DNA from: CAYZHV01 sp046541355
GTDB lineage: Bacteria > Spirochaetota > Spirochaetia > DSM-27196 > Alkalispirochaetaceae
Assembly: GCA_046541355.1 (NCBI GenBank)
Contig: JBKHDM010000062.1
Span: 1-16,160 of the forward strand
Length of the DNA: 16,160 bases
Direction of reading: 5' to 3'
The position numbers and the translations under genes are program-made. The notes below the pieces were generated by a model. That model did not search any database and was not told the origin of the DNA. It saw only the letters and a program-made list of their open reading frames with translations. This document shows, piece by piece, positions 1-6,353 of this stretch. Position 1 is the first letter of the stretch; each line of letters begins with the position of its first letter.

Positions 1-439
1 CGATAAAAGCGTGGAGAAGCTCTGAGCTGTTGGTCGCGGCGAGGAGAGCTTTTCTGTTTTTGCCGCTCTTGAGTATCCGGCCGATCTCTGCGAGAAACCG
101 CATGTGCGGACCGTTCTGATCGAGGGGCGACAGGGTCATTATAAAGATGCGACACGGTTTGCCGTCGAGACTGTCGAACTCAATCGGATCGCGGGTGACC
201 GCGACTGCGGCTATCAGGGAGTCGACGGCACTGGTCTTGGCGTGGGGTATCGCTACGCCGTGCTGCATACCCGTGGAGGAGCGCCGCTCGTTCAAAAGAA
301 CATCCTCCCGAGCCTGCGCCCGGTCCCGCAGGGAACCGGTGCTCTCGAGCATATCGAGGAGAGCGTCGATTACCTCGGTACCGGTCGAGGCTTGCAGGTC
401 ACAGAGTACAACCTCTTCGGTGAGCACTTCACGTAGCAT
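1..439 (-). CDS. PTS EIIA type-2 (fructose/PtsN-like) protein, 3' end cut by window edge
   Basis: Reading the minus strand from ATG at 439 gives 146 codons that run off the window. The protein matches the EIIA type-2 fold (fructose EIIA / EIIA-Ntr), which accepts phosphate from HPr or NPr on a histidine. The signature STGMQHGVAIPHAKT lies at residues 55-69, with the phospho-accepting His66; the second conserved His is H112 in NGPHMRF. The family is about 150 residues, so only the last few should be missing unless another domain follows. No EIIB/EIIC sequence is visible, which favours a stand-alone regulatory EIIA over a sugar transporter subunit. It is divergent from the Mrp operon. PtsN proteins are known to modulate potassium transport in enterobacteria, so a link to ion balance is possible but is only inference. 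No strong ribosome-binding site precedes the ATG. Confidence 0.88.
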   Translation of the reverse strand, partial: MLREVLTEEVVLCDLQASTGTEVIDALLDMLESTGSLRDRAQAREDVLLNERRSSTGMQHGVAIPHAKTSAVDSLIAAVAVTRDPIEFDSLDGKPCRIFIMTLSPLDQNGPHMRFLAEIGRILKSGKNRKALLAATNSSELLHAFI

Positions 440-466
440 TGATAGAGCAAGAGTAATCCAGCTCCC

Positions 467-490
467 GAGGTTTCGCAACGGAGAAACCTC
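467..490. promoter_or_regulatory. inverted repeat in divergent EIIA/mrp intergenic region
   Basis: A perfect 8-bp inverted repeat, GAGGTTTC (467-474) and GAAACCTC (483-490), is separated by 8 nt. It lies 28 nt upstream of the EIIA start and about 40 nt upstream of the probable mrp -10 element. It could be an operator shared by the two divergent genes or a hairpin in the EIIA mRNA leader; the sequence does not decide which. Confidence 0.35.
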
Positions 491-506
491 CTCGAGAAAA
501 GGAAAA

Positions 507-534
507 TTCGAAGGATCAAGGCGAATCGTATAAA
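507..534 (+). promoter_or_regulatory. probable promoter of the mrp operon
   Basis: TATAAA at 529-534 matches five of six bases of the sigma-70 -10 consensus. A weak -35 candidate, TTCGAA at 507-512, sits 16 nt upstream. Transcription would begin near 541, giving a leader of about 46 nt before ATG 587. That is one reason to prefer ATG 587 over TTG 551 as the mrpE start. Confidence 0.4.
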
Positions 535-586
535 ACGGGGTAACCGAGTCTTGTCCGATCCTGGTTCCTGGAGTAGTCTCCTTGGT

Positions 587-1129
587 ATGCGCGGGGTTTT
601 GGTGACATGGGTGGTCCTGAGCGTTATCTGGGTCATGCTGACCGGTACGCTGGAGCCGACCTTCCTGCTACCCGGACTCCTGGTCAGCGGTGGGGCGGTA
701 GTTATCACACGGCGGATCCTCTTTGGCCGGGAGTGGGTCGCAGCGAGGGAAGAGCTCCTTCCCCCTGGGCCGGAGGCGGGGAGAGCCGGCGCTCTGCTGC
801 GAAGGACCGCCTGGCGGATCGCCTTTGTACCCTTCTTTCTCTGGAAGGTCTTTCTCTCGGGGGTCGGCATGGCCGTTCTCGCTCTGCGTCCGAGCCTCGA
901 CTTCTGGCCGGGAATCGTGAGGGTTGAGGGGGGCATGCGGACAACCACGGGGACAACGCTCTTTGCCAATCTCCTCACCCTCACCCCCGGGACGATGACG
1001 ATCGATTACGACGAGAAGGAGGATGTTCTCTACCTCCACTGGATCGACATCACCGGCTACGGGGAACAGGATTTCGACAAACGGGTCACCGGCGGTATCA
1101 GACGCTGGATGGAGAGGATGGGGTTATGA
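587..1129 (+). CDS. mrpE: Mrp-type Na+/H+ antiporter subunit E (MbhA-like)
   Basis: A 180-residue small membrane subunit of the multisubunit cation/proton antiporter (Mrp/Mnh/Pha; MbhA in membrane-bound hydrogenases). Hydrophobic segments lie at about 3-40 and 76-100, followed by the family hallmark LTLTPGT at 130-136 and an acidic cytosolic tail. The frame is open further upstream to a TTG at 551 (192 residues), but ATG 587 starts at the usual family N-terminus. GGAG lies 13 nt before it, a rather long spacing, so the start is not fully certain. It is the first gene of a seven-gene operon, and its stop overlaps the mrpF start as ATGA (1126-1129), implying translational coupling. MrpE is a non-pumping assembly and stability subunit in characterised systems. 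Confidence 0.9.
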   Translation: MRGVLVTWVVLSVIWVMLTGTLEPTFLLPGLLVSGGAVVITRRILFGREWVAAREELLPPGPEAGRAGALLRRTAWRIAFVPFFLWKVFLSGVGMAVLALRPSLDFWPGIVRVEGGMRTTTGTTLFANLLTLTPGTMTIDYDEKEDVLYLHWIDITGYGEQDFDKRVTGGIRRWMERMGL

Positions 1130-1377
1130 TCCCCGAGGTAATCGGCGCCCTTCTTCTCTTCTCCGCCCTCTGTCTCGTCAGGGTTTTTCTCGGCCCCTCC
1201 CTCCTCGACCGGATCGCCGCTACCGACGCCATCGGGGTAATGATGGCGGTGGTACTCGTACTTCTCGGCCTTCTCTTTGACCGGGTAATCTTTCTCGACA
1301 TAGCGATCGTCTACGCGCTGCTCCTCTTTGCGGACACCCTGGTCATCGCCCACTTTATCGAGCGGCAGGGGGAGTAG
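1126..1377 (+). CDS. mrpF: Mrp-type Na+/H+ antiporter subunit F (MbhB-like)
   Basis: An 83-residue protein with three hydrophobic helices, typical for MrpF. The conserved block GPSLLDRIAATDAIG is at residues 23-37, including Asp34 in the first loop/second helix, and DIAIVYALLLF at 58-68 is the other family signature. MrpF is a small structural subunit of the antiporter complex in the inner membrane; in some homologues it affects bile-salt or sodium efflux. The start codon overlaps the mrpE stop and mrpG begins 4 nt after its stop, so the genes are clearly co-transcribed. Confidence 0.93.
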   Translation: MIPEVIGALLLFSALCLVRVFLGPSLLDRIAATDAIGVMMAVVLVLLGLLFDRVIFLDIAIVYALLLFADTLVIAHFIERQGE

Positions 1378-1381
1378 GGCG

Positions 1382-1729
1382 ATGGAGTCGGTGCGGATGG
1401 TTGCGGGCACGCTCCTGATGGGAGGGGGGCTGTTCTTCTTCTTTGCCATGAGTCTTGGAATGCTCCGCTTTCCCGACGCCTACACCCGGCTTCACGCCGG
1501 GACAAAGGGTCTGACCGTCGGGGCGGGGCTTATTCTCATCGGTGTGGCACTGCGATCACCAACCGTCGCCTTCGCCCTGAGGGCGCTTTTGGTTGGCCTG
1601 TTTCTCGGGATAACCAATCCGATCGCGGTCCACGCGATTGCCCGGGCGAACTACAAATCCGAGCGAGCGCGACGTCACCTGGTTGTGGACGAGTACGCCG
1701 AGCGACTGGAGCGACAGGATGGTTCCTGA
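1382..1729 (+). CDS. mrpG: Mrp-type Na+/H+ antiporter subunit G (MbhC-like)
   Basis: A 115-residue membrane subunit with three predicted helices. The family signature MLRFPDAYTRLHAGTKG follows the first helix at residues 27-43, and a charged C-terminal tail ends the protein. The frame stays open upstream to 1328, but ATG 1382 matches the usual N-terminus and has a purine-rich ribosome-binding site (AGGGGGAG, 1366-1373) inside the end of mrpF. Its last 11 nt overlap the next gene, which starts at 1719. Role: small structural subunit of the cation/proton antiporter complex. Confidence 0.92.
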   Translation: MESVRMVAGTLLMGGGLFFFFAMSLGMLRFPDAYTRLHAGTKGLTVGAGLILIGVALRSPTVAFALRALLVGLFLGITNPIAVHAIARANYKSERARRHLVVDEYAERLERQDGS

Positions 1730-1961
1730 GATCCCATACGTTCTGCTGCTTCTGCTGATCGTCATTACCGCTGCCGGGGCGGTGCTCCTGCGGGGATGGG
1801 CGACCTCGGTGGTTCTGCTGTCGATCTTCAGCCTCTTTACCACCGTCGCCTATGCGATGCTCCAGGCGGTAGACGTGGCGATGGCGGAAGCGGCGATCGG
1901 GGCAGGACTGATGACGGCGGTCTTTATGACGACGGTCCAACAGCTGCGGAGCCGCCGATGA
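1719..1961 (+). CDS. MbhD/DUF4040-like subunit (fragment equivalent of MrpA C-terminus)
   Basis: An 80-residue protein of mostly three hydrophobic helices, with the conserved stretch AMLQAVDVAMAEAAIGAG at about residues 45-62. That stretch identifies the MbhD / DUF4040 domain, which in Bacillus-type Mrp is part of the C-terminal end of the large MrpA subunit and resembles NuoJ. Here it is a separate gene, as in archaeal Mbh complexes. ATG 1719 is chosen because it matches the family start and overlaps mrpG by 11 nt; the longer upstream frame is only read-through of mrpG in another frame. The stop overlaps the next start as ATGA (1958-1961). Confidence 0.85.
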   Translation: MVPEIPYVLLLLLIVITAAGAVLLRGWATSVVLLSIFSLFTTVAYAMLQAVDVAMAEAAIGAGLMTAVFMTTVQQLRSRR

Positions 1962-2662
1962 AACCTCGGGAGATCGCAGGCCTCATCGTCGCCCTCGCCT
2001 CGGCCGTCGGCTTTGCCCTGCTGCTCCTCACCGGAGAGGCTCCCGGGACCAGCTGCCTCGGCGCCACCGCTGTTGCCCGGACAGTCGCGGGTACCGGGGC
2101 AATCAATGTAGTCACCGGAGTTCTTCTCGACTTTCGCGCCTTCGATACCTTGGGGGAGGCGAGTGTCATCTTCGCCTCGGTGGCGGCGGTGAGTGCCGCC
2201 TTTGCGGGATCCGGAGTTTCTGCGGCGGAGCCAGGTCTCGGTCTTCTCGTCCGGCGGTCGGTCTCCTACCTGGTACCCCTCTTTCTGCTCTTTCCGCTAT
2301 ACATAATGCTCCACGGCCACCTCTCTCCGGGGGGAGGCTTTCAGGGGGGTGTCAGTCTTGCGGTGCTGCTCATCCTCCTTGCAATCACCTTTGGGACCGG
2401 CAGGACAACGCGCGCCGTCGACCCGCACATGCTCCATCGAAGCGAGGCTCTCAGCGCGGCGGCCTTTGCCGCGATCGGCCTGGTAGCCGTGATACAGGGG
2501 GTAGGGTTTCTCACAAATCTCGCGGCCGGATTTCCCCCGGGTCGACCCGGGCAGATCCTCAGTGGCGGCTTCATTCCCCTCCTCAATCTTGTGATCGGTG
2601 TAAAAGTGGCCTCCGGGCTCGGCACGATCTACTACGAGTTGCTTTCCACCAGAGCCGGGTGA
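1958..2662 (+). CDS. mrpB: MbhE-MrpB fusion subunit of the Na+/H+ antiporter
   Basis: A 234-residue membrane protein that joins two units. Residues 1 to about 88 resemble MbhE, the extreme C-terminus of MrpA, with the signature DFRAFDTLGE at 58-67. Residues about 97-234 are an MrpB/MnhB domain, with LVPLFLLFPLYIMLHGHLSP starting at 105, the motif HLSPGGGFQGG at 121-131, and the C-terminal NLVIGVKVASG. In P. furiosus Mbh these are separate proteins, MbhE and MbhF, and in Bacillus the first part belongs to MrpA. The frame upstream of 1958 overlaps the previous gene antiphase and is not used; ATG 1958 overlaps the previous stop. The complex exchanges cytoplasmic Na+ for H+. Confidence 0.88.
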   Translation: MKPREIAGLIVALASAVGFALLLLTGEAPGTSCLGATAVARTVAGTGAINVVTGVLLDFRAFDTLGEASVIFASVAAVSAAFAGSGVSAAEPGLGLLVRRSVSYLVPLFLLFPLYIMLHGHLSPGGGFQGGVSLAVLLILLAITFGTGRTTRAVDPHMLHRSEALSAAAFAAIGLVAVIQGVGFLTNLAAGFPPGRPGQILSGGFIPLLNLVIGVKVASGLGTIYYELLSTRAG

Positions 2663-3003
2663 TGCTGAGGGAAGCGACCTTTATCGCTGCGGCGGCGGTA
2701 TTCGGTATCGGACTCTACGGTGTGCTCACCCGAAGAGATATGGTGAAGATCTGCGTCTGCCTGAGCGTCATGGAGTCCTCTCTGATCATGACCCTTGTCG
2801 CCCTCGCCTATCTGCCCGGGGGCGCCGCACCGATTATCGAGGCGGGCGTTGAGAGCTACGTCGACCCGATCCCCCACGCTCTCGCCCTGACGGCTATCGT
2901 CATAGGAGCCGGGGTGCTGTCGGTCGCCCTCGCCCTCACTGTCCTCGTCCACCGGCGCTACGGAACCACTGACATCGGCGTCGCCTTTCGGAGGCGCCGT
3001 TGA
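2662..3003 (+). CDS. mrpC: Mrp-type Na+/H+ antiporter subunit C (NuoK-like)
   Basis: A 113-residue NuoK/MrpC homologue (MbhG) with three transmembrane helices. The canonical motif DPIPHALALTAIVIGA lies near residues 68-83, and the conserved Glu of the second helix is present in SVMESSLIM. Two starts are possible: ATG 2662, overlapping the previous stop as TGATG, or GTG 2659, overlapping as GTGA. They differ by one residue, and I prefer the ATG. Its stop overlaps the mrpD TTG start (3000-3003). NuoK-type subunits contribute to the ion path next to the MrpD antiporter subunit. Confidence 0.92.
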   Translation: MLREATFIAAAAVFGIGLYGVLTRRDMVKICVCLSVMESSLIMTLVALAYLPGGAAPIIEAGVESYVDPIPHALALTAIVIGAGVLSVALALTVLVHRRYGTTDIGVAFRRRR

Positions 3004-4562
3004 GTCACTCGGTAGTTCTCCTTGTTCTCGTCCCTCTCATCAGCGCGTTTCTCGCTTCCCTCCTCCCGGAGGGTCCCCGGAGCTCTGTGAGGATCACTGT
3101 CGCCCTATCCGCCGTTGCCCACCTCATTCTGGTGATCCGTCTGACGCTGCAGACCGCCGCGGTTGGATCGATCACCTACGAGGTCGGTGGATGGAGCGCG
3201 CCTCTCGGCATCGTCCTCTCCGCGGACCTCCTGTCGAGCTTCTTTCTGATAATCCTCGCGGCGGGGCACATCCTCTTTCTCATCCACGCCTTCAGCGAGG
3301 AGCGCAAGAGCCGACGGGCGGTCTGGATACTCACGGAGCTCCTCATAGCCGCGTTCTCAGGCATCCTCGTGGCGGGAGATCTGTTCAATCTCTTTGTCTT
3401 TCTCGAGCTCGCGTCAGTCTCCTCGGTAGGCCTGATGACCTACAAGCAGCGGGCCGAAGGGGCGGGAGCGGGATTCGTCTACCTGATTTTCACCTCCCTC
3501 TCGGGAGTGCTCTTTCTCCTCGCCGTCATTATCATCTACCGCCACGTGGGCGCCCTCTCCCTCGGCATCATCGCAGCCCGGGGGGCGGCGACCCCGCCCC
3601 GGAGCTACCGGACCGCGGCGGCGCTTCTGACCGCCTCCCTCGGAATGAAGTTCGGTCTCGTGCCGTTCCACTTCTGGCAGGCTCCCGCCTACGACGCCGC
3701 AGGAAGCAGCGTAGCCGCCCTCCTGTCGGGCACAGGCATGAAGGTCTATCTCTACGTCCTCTTCCGGCTCCTCGCCCAGGTCTTCCGGGCTCACGAGACT
3801 CCCGCGGCCCTCGCACTCCTCCTCGTCGCCCTCGGCTCGGTCAATATCTTGATCGGGCACGCCCTCGCCCTCGGGGAGCGAGACCTCAAACGGCTGCTCG
3901 CCTACTCGAGCGTCGCCCACGTCGGCTACATCCTCATCGCCCTCGCGGGGGTCCTCGCAGCACCATCTGCGGAGGTTGGTTTGATCGCCGCTTCCGGCGC
4001 GTTGCTCCACGTCCTCTTTCACTTTCTGATGAAGAGTACCCTCTTCTACTCAGGACGAACCCTCATCGACCGAAGAGGAAGCTCCACCATCGGGGCGTTA
4101 CGGGGTGTGGGGAGAAGGGAGGTTCTCGGGTTTGTCGCCTTTGTAACCGCCGCGATTTCCCTGGTGGGCATCCCGCCTATGAGCGGGTTCTACAGCAAGT
4201 GGCGGATTGCCCTCGGAAGCATAAGGATCTTCGGAGTGCCGCCGGTGGTTGTAATCGCGGCGGGCACGGTAATCTCCATGCTCTACTACGCACGGGTGTT
4301 TCATGTTGGGATGGGGGAGACGGCTGGAGCTTTGCGAGGCCGCAGTGGTGAGGCGGCCGGAGCCGGCGGGCCTGAGGGAATGCCTGCTGGAGCGGTTAAC
4401 GACCGCTCCGGCGCCACCGTTCAGACCCGGACAATGGTGCTGCTTCTCGCCGCTGCGTGTCTCATTCTTGGACTCTTCGGCCCTCTGGTAGAATCCCGCC
4501 TCGAGGAGGTCTCACAACTCCTCGCCGACCCGAACCGGTATGAGTTGTTGTTGTTGAGATAG
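3000..4562 (+). CDS. mrpD: Mrp-type Na+/H+ antiporter subunit D (NuoN/MbhH-like pump subunit)
   Basis: A 520-residue, roughly 14-helix proton-pumping antiporter subunit of the NuoL/M/N-MrpA/D family. Key ionisable residues of the proton path are visible: Glu136 in FNLFVFLELASV (TM5), Lys217 in LGMKFGLVPFHFW (TM7), Lys248 in GTGMKVYLY (TM8), His337/His341 and Lys345 in the TM11-12 region, and the family motif VGIPPMSGFYSKW at 389-401. The start is a TTG that overlaps the mrpC stop (TTGA), a coupled start typical of this operon. An unusual Gly/Ala/Arg-rich linker, about residues 438-476, separates the last two helices. This is the only large antiporter-like subunit in the operon. The gene ends with four consecutive TTG leucine codons. 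Confidence 0.94.
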   Translation: MSHSVVLLVLVPLISAFLASLLPEGPRSSVRITVALSAVAHLILVIRLTLQTAAVGSITYEVGGWSAPLGIVLSADLLSSFFLIILAAGHILFLIHAFSEERKSRRAVWILTELLIAAFSGILVAGDLFNLFVFLELASVSSVGLMTYKQRAEGAGAGFVYLIFTSLSGVLFLLAVIIIYRHVGALSLGIIAARGAATPPRSYRTAAALLTASLGMKFGLVPFHFWQAPAYDAAGSSVAALLSGTGMKVYLYVLFRLLAQVFRAHETPAALALLLVALGSVNILIGHALALGERDLKRLLAYSSVAHVGYILIALAGVLAAPSAEVGLIAASGALLHVLFHFLMKSTLFYSGRTLIDRRGSSTIGALRGVGRREVLGFVAFVTAAISLVGIPPMSGFYSKWRIALGSIRIFGVPPVVVIAAGTVISMLYYARVFHVGMGETAGALRGRSGEAAGAGGPEGMPAGAVNDRSGATVQTRTMVLLLAAACLILGLFGPLVESRLEEVSQLLADPNRYELLLLR

Positions 4563-4570
4563 AGAGGTGA

Positions 4571-4599
4571 GAGCCGCCGGCGACGGGAGCCGCCGGCGA
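4571..4599 (+). terminator. GC-rich repeat/hairpin between convergent mrpD and rhodanese genes
   Basis: The 13-mer GAGCCGCCGGCGA occurs at 4571-4583 and again at 4587-4599. The palindromic core CGCCGGCG of one copy can pair with that of the other (8-bp stem, 8-nt loop). There is no U-tract, so termination is only suggested by the position between two convergent genes. Confidence 0.3.
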
Positions 4600-4659
4600 T
4601 GGAAGGGTCGGACAGAGCCGGGAGCACCGGAGCGCCCCCGGCAGGATTACCGATTCGCG

Positions 4660-5577
4660 CTACTCGCCCCGGGAGATCGGGAGACCCGGTTCATTGCTCC
4701 ACTCAATCCACGAGCCGTCATAGTTGCTGACGTCACTGAATCCAAGGAGCGCGTGGAGGACGAAGAAGGAGTGTGCCCCGCGAACGCCACCCTGACAGTA
4801 GGCGATGACCGGAGCGTCTCCGCTAATGCCGGCCTCACTGTAGATCTCGCGGAGCTCGGAGGCGGACTTAAAGGTGCCGTCGGCGTTGACCGCCTCGGTC
4901 CACTCAACCCAGACCGATGAGGGGATACGCCCTCCCTCGCCGGCACCGCGGGCGACAGTCTCACCGGTATACTCCGCCCAGCTGCGGGAGTCGAGAATAA
5001 TGGTCTCGTTGTCGATCGCCGATTGCACATCCGAGAGAGTCGCGAGGGTATCGGTTCCGGGAGAGGAAAACTCATACTCCCCTGCCCGTGTTCTCGAACC
5101 CATTATGCGGGTATTGTAACCGAGCTCCTTCCACCGGTTCAGGCCACCGTCCAAGAGCCGCACGTCCTCATGACCGTACATTTCCAGGAGCCACCAGATG
5201 CGCGCTCCCCACAGCCCGTTGTCGTCGTAGACGACGATGGTGTCCGTCGGGCTGATCCCCTTGGACGCGAGCACCTCGGCGGTCTGTTCCGCAGGGGCGC
5301 GCATGGTCGGATACTTGGCAGAACCGTCTTCGAGCTCCGAAAGGCCGATCTGGATTGCCCCGGGGATATGGCCGGTGATGAAGCTCGAGGTGTTTCGAAA
5401 ATCGATCACCTTGACGTCGTCCTCGTCCATGATACTCCGGAGCTCCTCAGCGCTGATGAGAGCATCGGGGTTTGCGTAGCCACGATCGCTTATCGAGCCG
5501 CTCTCCTGAGCCGAAAGCACCGTTCCGGCGAGGAACAGGAGCAGAACCAAAAAGACGAATACACTTCTCTGTTTCAT
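4660..5577 (-). CDS. exported thiosulfate/3-mercaptopyruvate sulfurtransferase (two rhodanese domains)
   Basis: A 305-residue protein with an N-terminal signal peptide (MKQR, then a hydrophobic core, cleavage probably after VLSA at about residue 23). Rhodanese domain 1 spans about 42-158 and carries Asp119 in YDDNGLWGAR where a catalytic Cys would be, as usual for the inactive N-terminal domain. Domain 2, about 180-302, has the active-site loop CQGGVRG with Cys261 and ends in YDGSWIEWS. Rhodaneses move a sulfane sulfur from thiosulfate or mercaptopyruvate to a thiophile; the loop alone does not tell which donor is used. The start is fixed by an excellent ribosome-binding site, AAGGAGGGG, a few nt before ATG 5577; the frame upstream is open but less likely. 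It lies in the periplasm or is membrane-anchored. It is divergent from flavodoxin and convergent with mrpD. Confidence 0.9.
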   Translation of the reverse strand: MKQRSVFVFLVLLLFLAGTVLSAQESGSISDRGYANPDALISAEELRSIMDEDDVKVIDFRNTSSFITGHIPGAIQIGLSELEDGSAKYPTMRAPAEQTAEVLASKGISPTDTIVVYDDNGLWGARIWWLLEMYGHEDVRLLDGGLNRWKELGYNTRIMGSRTRAGEYEFSSPGTDTLATLSDVQSAIDNETIILDSRSWAEYTGETVARGAGEGGRIPSSVWVEWTEAVNADGTFKSASELREIYSEAGISGDAPVIAYCQGGVRGAHSFFVLHALLGFSDVSNYDGSWIEWSNEPGLPISRGE

Positions 5578-5598
5578 ATTACCCCTCCTTACTTGGGT

Positions 5599-5633
5599 CA
5601 CTACTGATGTCTGATAACGCACTACTGATTGTA
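5599..5633 (-). promoter_or_regulatory. probable rhodanese promoter with 21-bp-spaced direct repeats
   Basis: On the minus strand TACAAT (5633-5628) is a good -10 element about 50 nt upstream of the rhodanese ATG; no good -35 is seen. The 10-mer CACTACTGAT (plus-strand reading) occurs at 5599-5608 and 5620-5629, exactly 21 bp apart, i.e. on the same helix face. The upstream copy overlaps the -10 element. This arrangement would suit a dimeric or tandem DNA-binding regulator. Confidence 0.4.
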
Positions 5634-5752
5634 GCATAGTGTGCCGGTCTGTATATCGATAATTCTTTACCGAAACGTCTTTCTCAGACTGCGGCGTTTT
5701 CTCACCCCTCCGGGAAAACCAGTGGAGACCGCGCTTCCCCCTTAAGTTCGGC

Positions 5753-5782
5753 TTGCGTAATAAAGTTAACCATGATTAACTA
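5753..5782 (+). promoter_or_regulatory. flavodoxin promoter with 20-bp palindromic operator
   Basis: The near-palindrome AAGTTAACCATGATTAACTA occupies 5763-5782 (8 of 10 base pairs symmetric). A -35-like TTGCGT (5753-5758) and a weak -10-like TTAACT (5776-5781), spaced 17 nt, give the same geometry as the DUF2023 promoter at 6821-6850, where the operator matches at 15 of 20 positions. The operator covers the -10 element, as expected for repression. Confidence 0.55.
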
Positions 5783-5811
5783 TAGCAAACATCTCTGTAA
5801 GGAGTATTCCT

Positions 5812-6309
5812 ATGAGCAAAGCAATTATCATTTACGGCTCGAGCACCGGAGCCACCGAGGATATCGCAAAACGGATCGCCTCGAAAATGGGAGGAGCCGA
5901 GGTGATGAACGTCACCCAGTTTAACGAGAGCAGCGCCGCCTCCCTCGGTGACTATGATCTGATTATTCTCGGAAGCTCAACCTGGGGCATCGGGGATCTT
6001 CAGGACGACTGGCATGAGAAGCTCGACACCCTCAAGGGCGCAGACCTCTCAGGAAAGAAGGTAGCGATCTTTGGTACGGGAGATCAGTTCGGGTACGGCG
6101 ACTCCTTTGTCGACGCGATCGGCATCCTCGCCGAGGCGGCTGAGGCTGCAGGGGCGACGATCGTCGGCCATACCAGCACCGAGGGCTACGAGTTCGAAGA
6201 GTCCCAGGCTGTCCGGGACGGGTCATTTCTCGGTCTCGCAGTTGATGACACGAACCAGGAAGAGCAGACCGACCCGCGGATCGCGGCGTGGGTCGCCTCT
6301 CTCTCCTGA
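5812..6309 (+). CDS. fldA: long-chain flavodoxin
   Basis: A 165-residue FMN-binding electron carrier. The phosphate loop GSSTGATEDIA is at residues 9-19, the isoalloxazine-stacking loop SSTWGIGDLQDDW at 55-67, and GTGDQFGYGDSF at 88-99. The extra loop TEGYEFEESQAVRDGSFLGL (residues 123-142) marks the long-chain type. Flavodoxins replace ferredoxin as low-potential one-electron carriers, often under iron limitation or redox stress. ATG 5812 has a clear ribosome-binding site, TAAGGAG (5798-5804), 7 nt away. It converges with the DUF2023 gene and shares its operator motif. The 857-residue Fe-S/flavin oxidoreductase at 6960-9533 is a possible redox partner, by proximity only. Confidence 0.95.
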   Translation: MSKAIIIYGSSTGATEDIAKRIASKMGGAEVMNVTQFNESSAASLGDYDLIILGSSTWGIGDLQDDWHEKLDTLKGADLSGKKVAIFGTGDQFGYGDSFVDAIGILAEAAEAAGATIVGHTSTEGYEFEESQAVRDGSFLGLAVDDTNQEEQTDPRIAAWVASLS

Positions 6310-6333
6310 AAAAACGTCTCCGTAACCGGGGTG

Positions 6334-6350
6334 GTGGGGCGAGGCCCCAC
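6334..6350. terminator. hairpin between convergent flavodoxin and DUF2023 genes
   Basis: GTGGGGC (6334-6340) and GCCCCAC (6344-6350) form a perfect 7-bp stem with a GAG loop, extendable by one pair. It lies 24 nt after the flavodoxin stop and just after the DUF2023 stop. There is no adjacent T-run; for minus-strand transcription a T6 stretch follows about 20 nt later. Probably a bidirectional terminator, not certain. Confidence 0.4.
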
Positions 6351-6353
6351 CCC

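Noticed and set aside
551..586. TTG 551 as start of mrpE
   Set aside because: It would add 12 residues not typical of the family, and the probable transcription start near 541 would leave almost no leader; kept only as an alternative.
3191..4351. Plus-strand frame of 386 codons within mrpD in another frame
   Set aside because: Arg/Pro/Gly-rich shadow of mrpD, which has clear family motifs over its whole length.
4541..4558. Run of TTG codons at the end of mrpD as a slippage site
   Set aside because: It is only four leucine codons at the extreme C-terminus; no sign of frameshift function.
587..4562. Hydrogenase (Mbh) complex rather than antiporter
   Set aside because: No NiFe hydrogenase, NuoH- or NuoI-like genes follow mrpD; the next gene is a convergent rhodanese.
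5763..5782. Flavodoxin palindrome as a Fur box or Rex site
   Set aside because: It does not match the Fur GATAAT repeats, and the spacing differs from the Rex TTGTTAA-type consensus I know; the regulator is left open.
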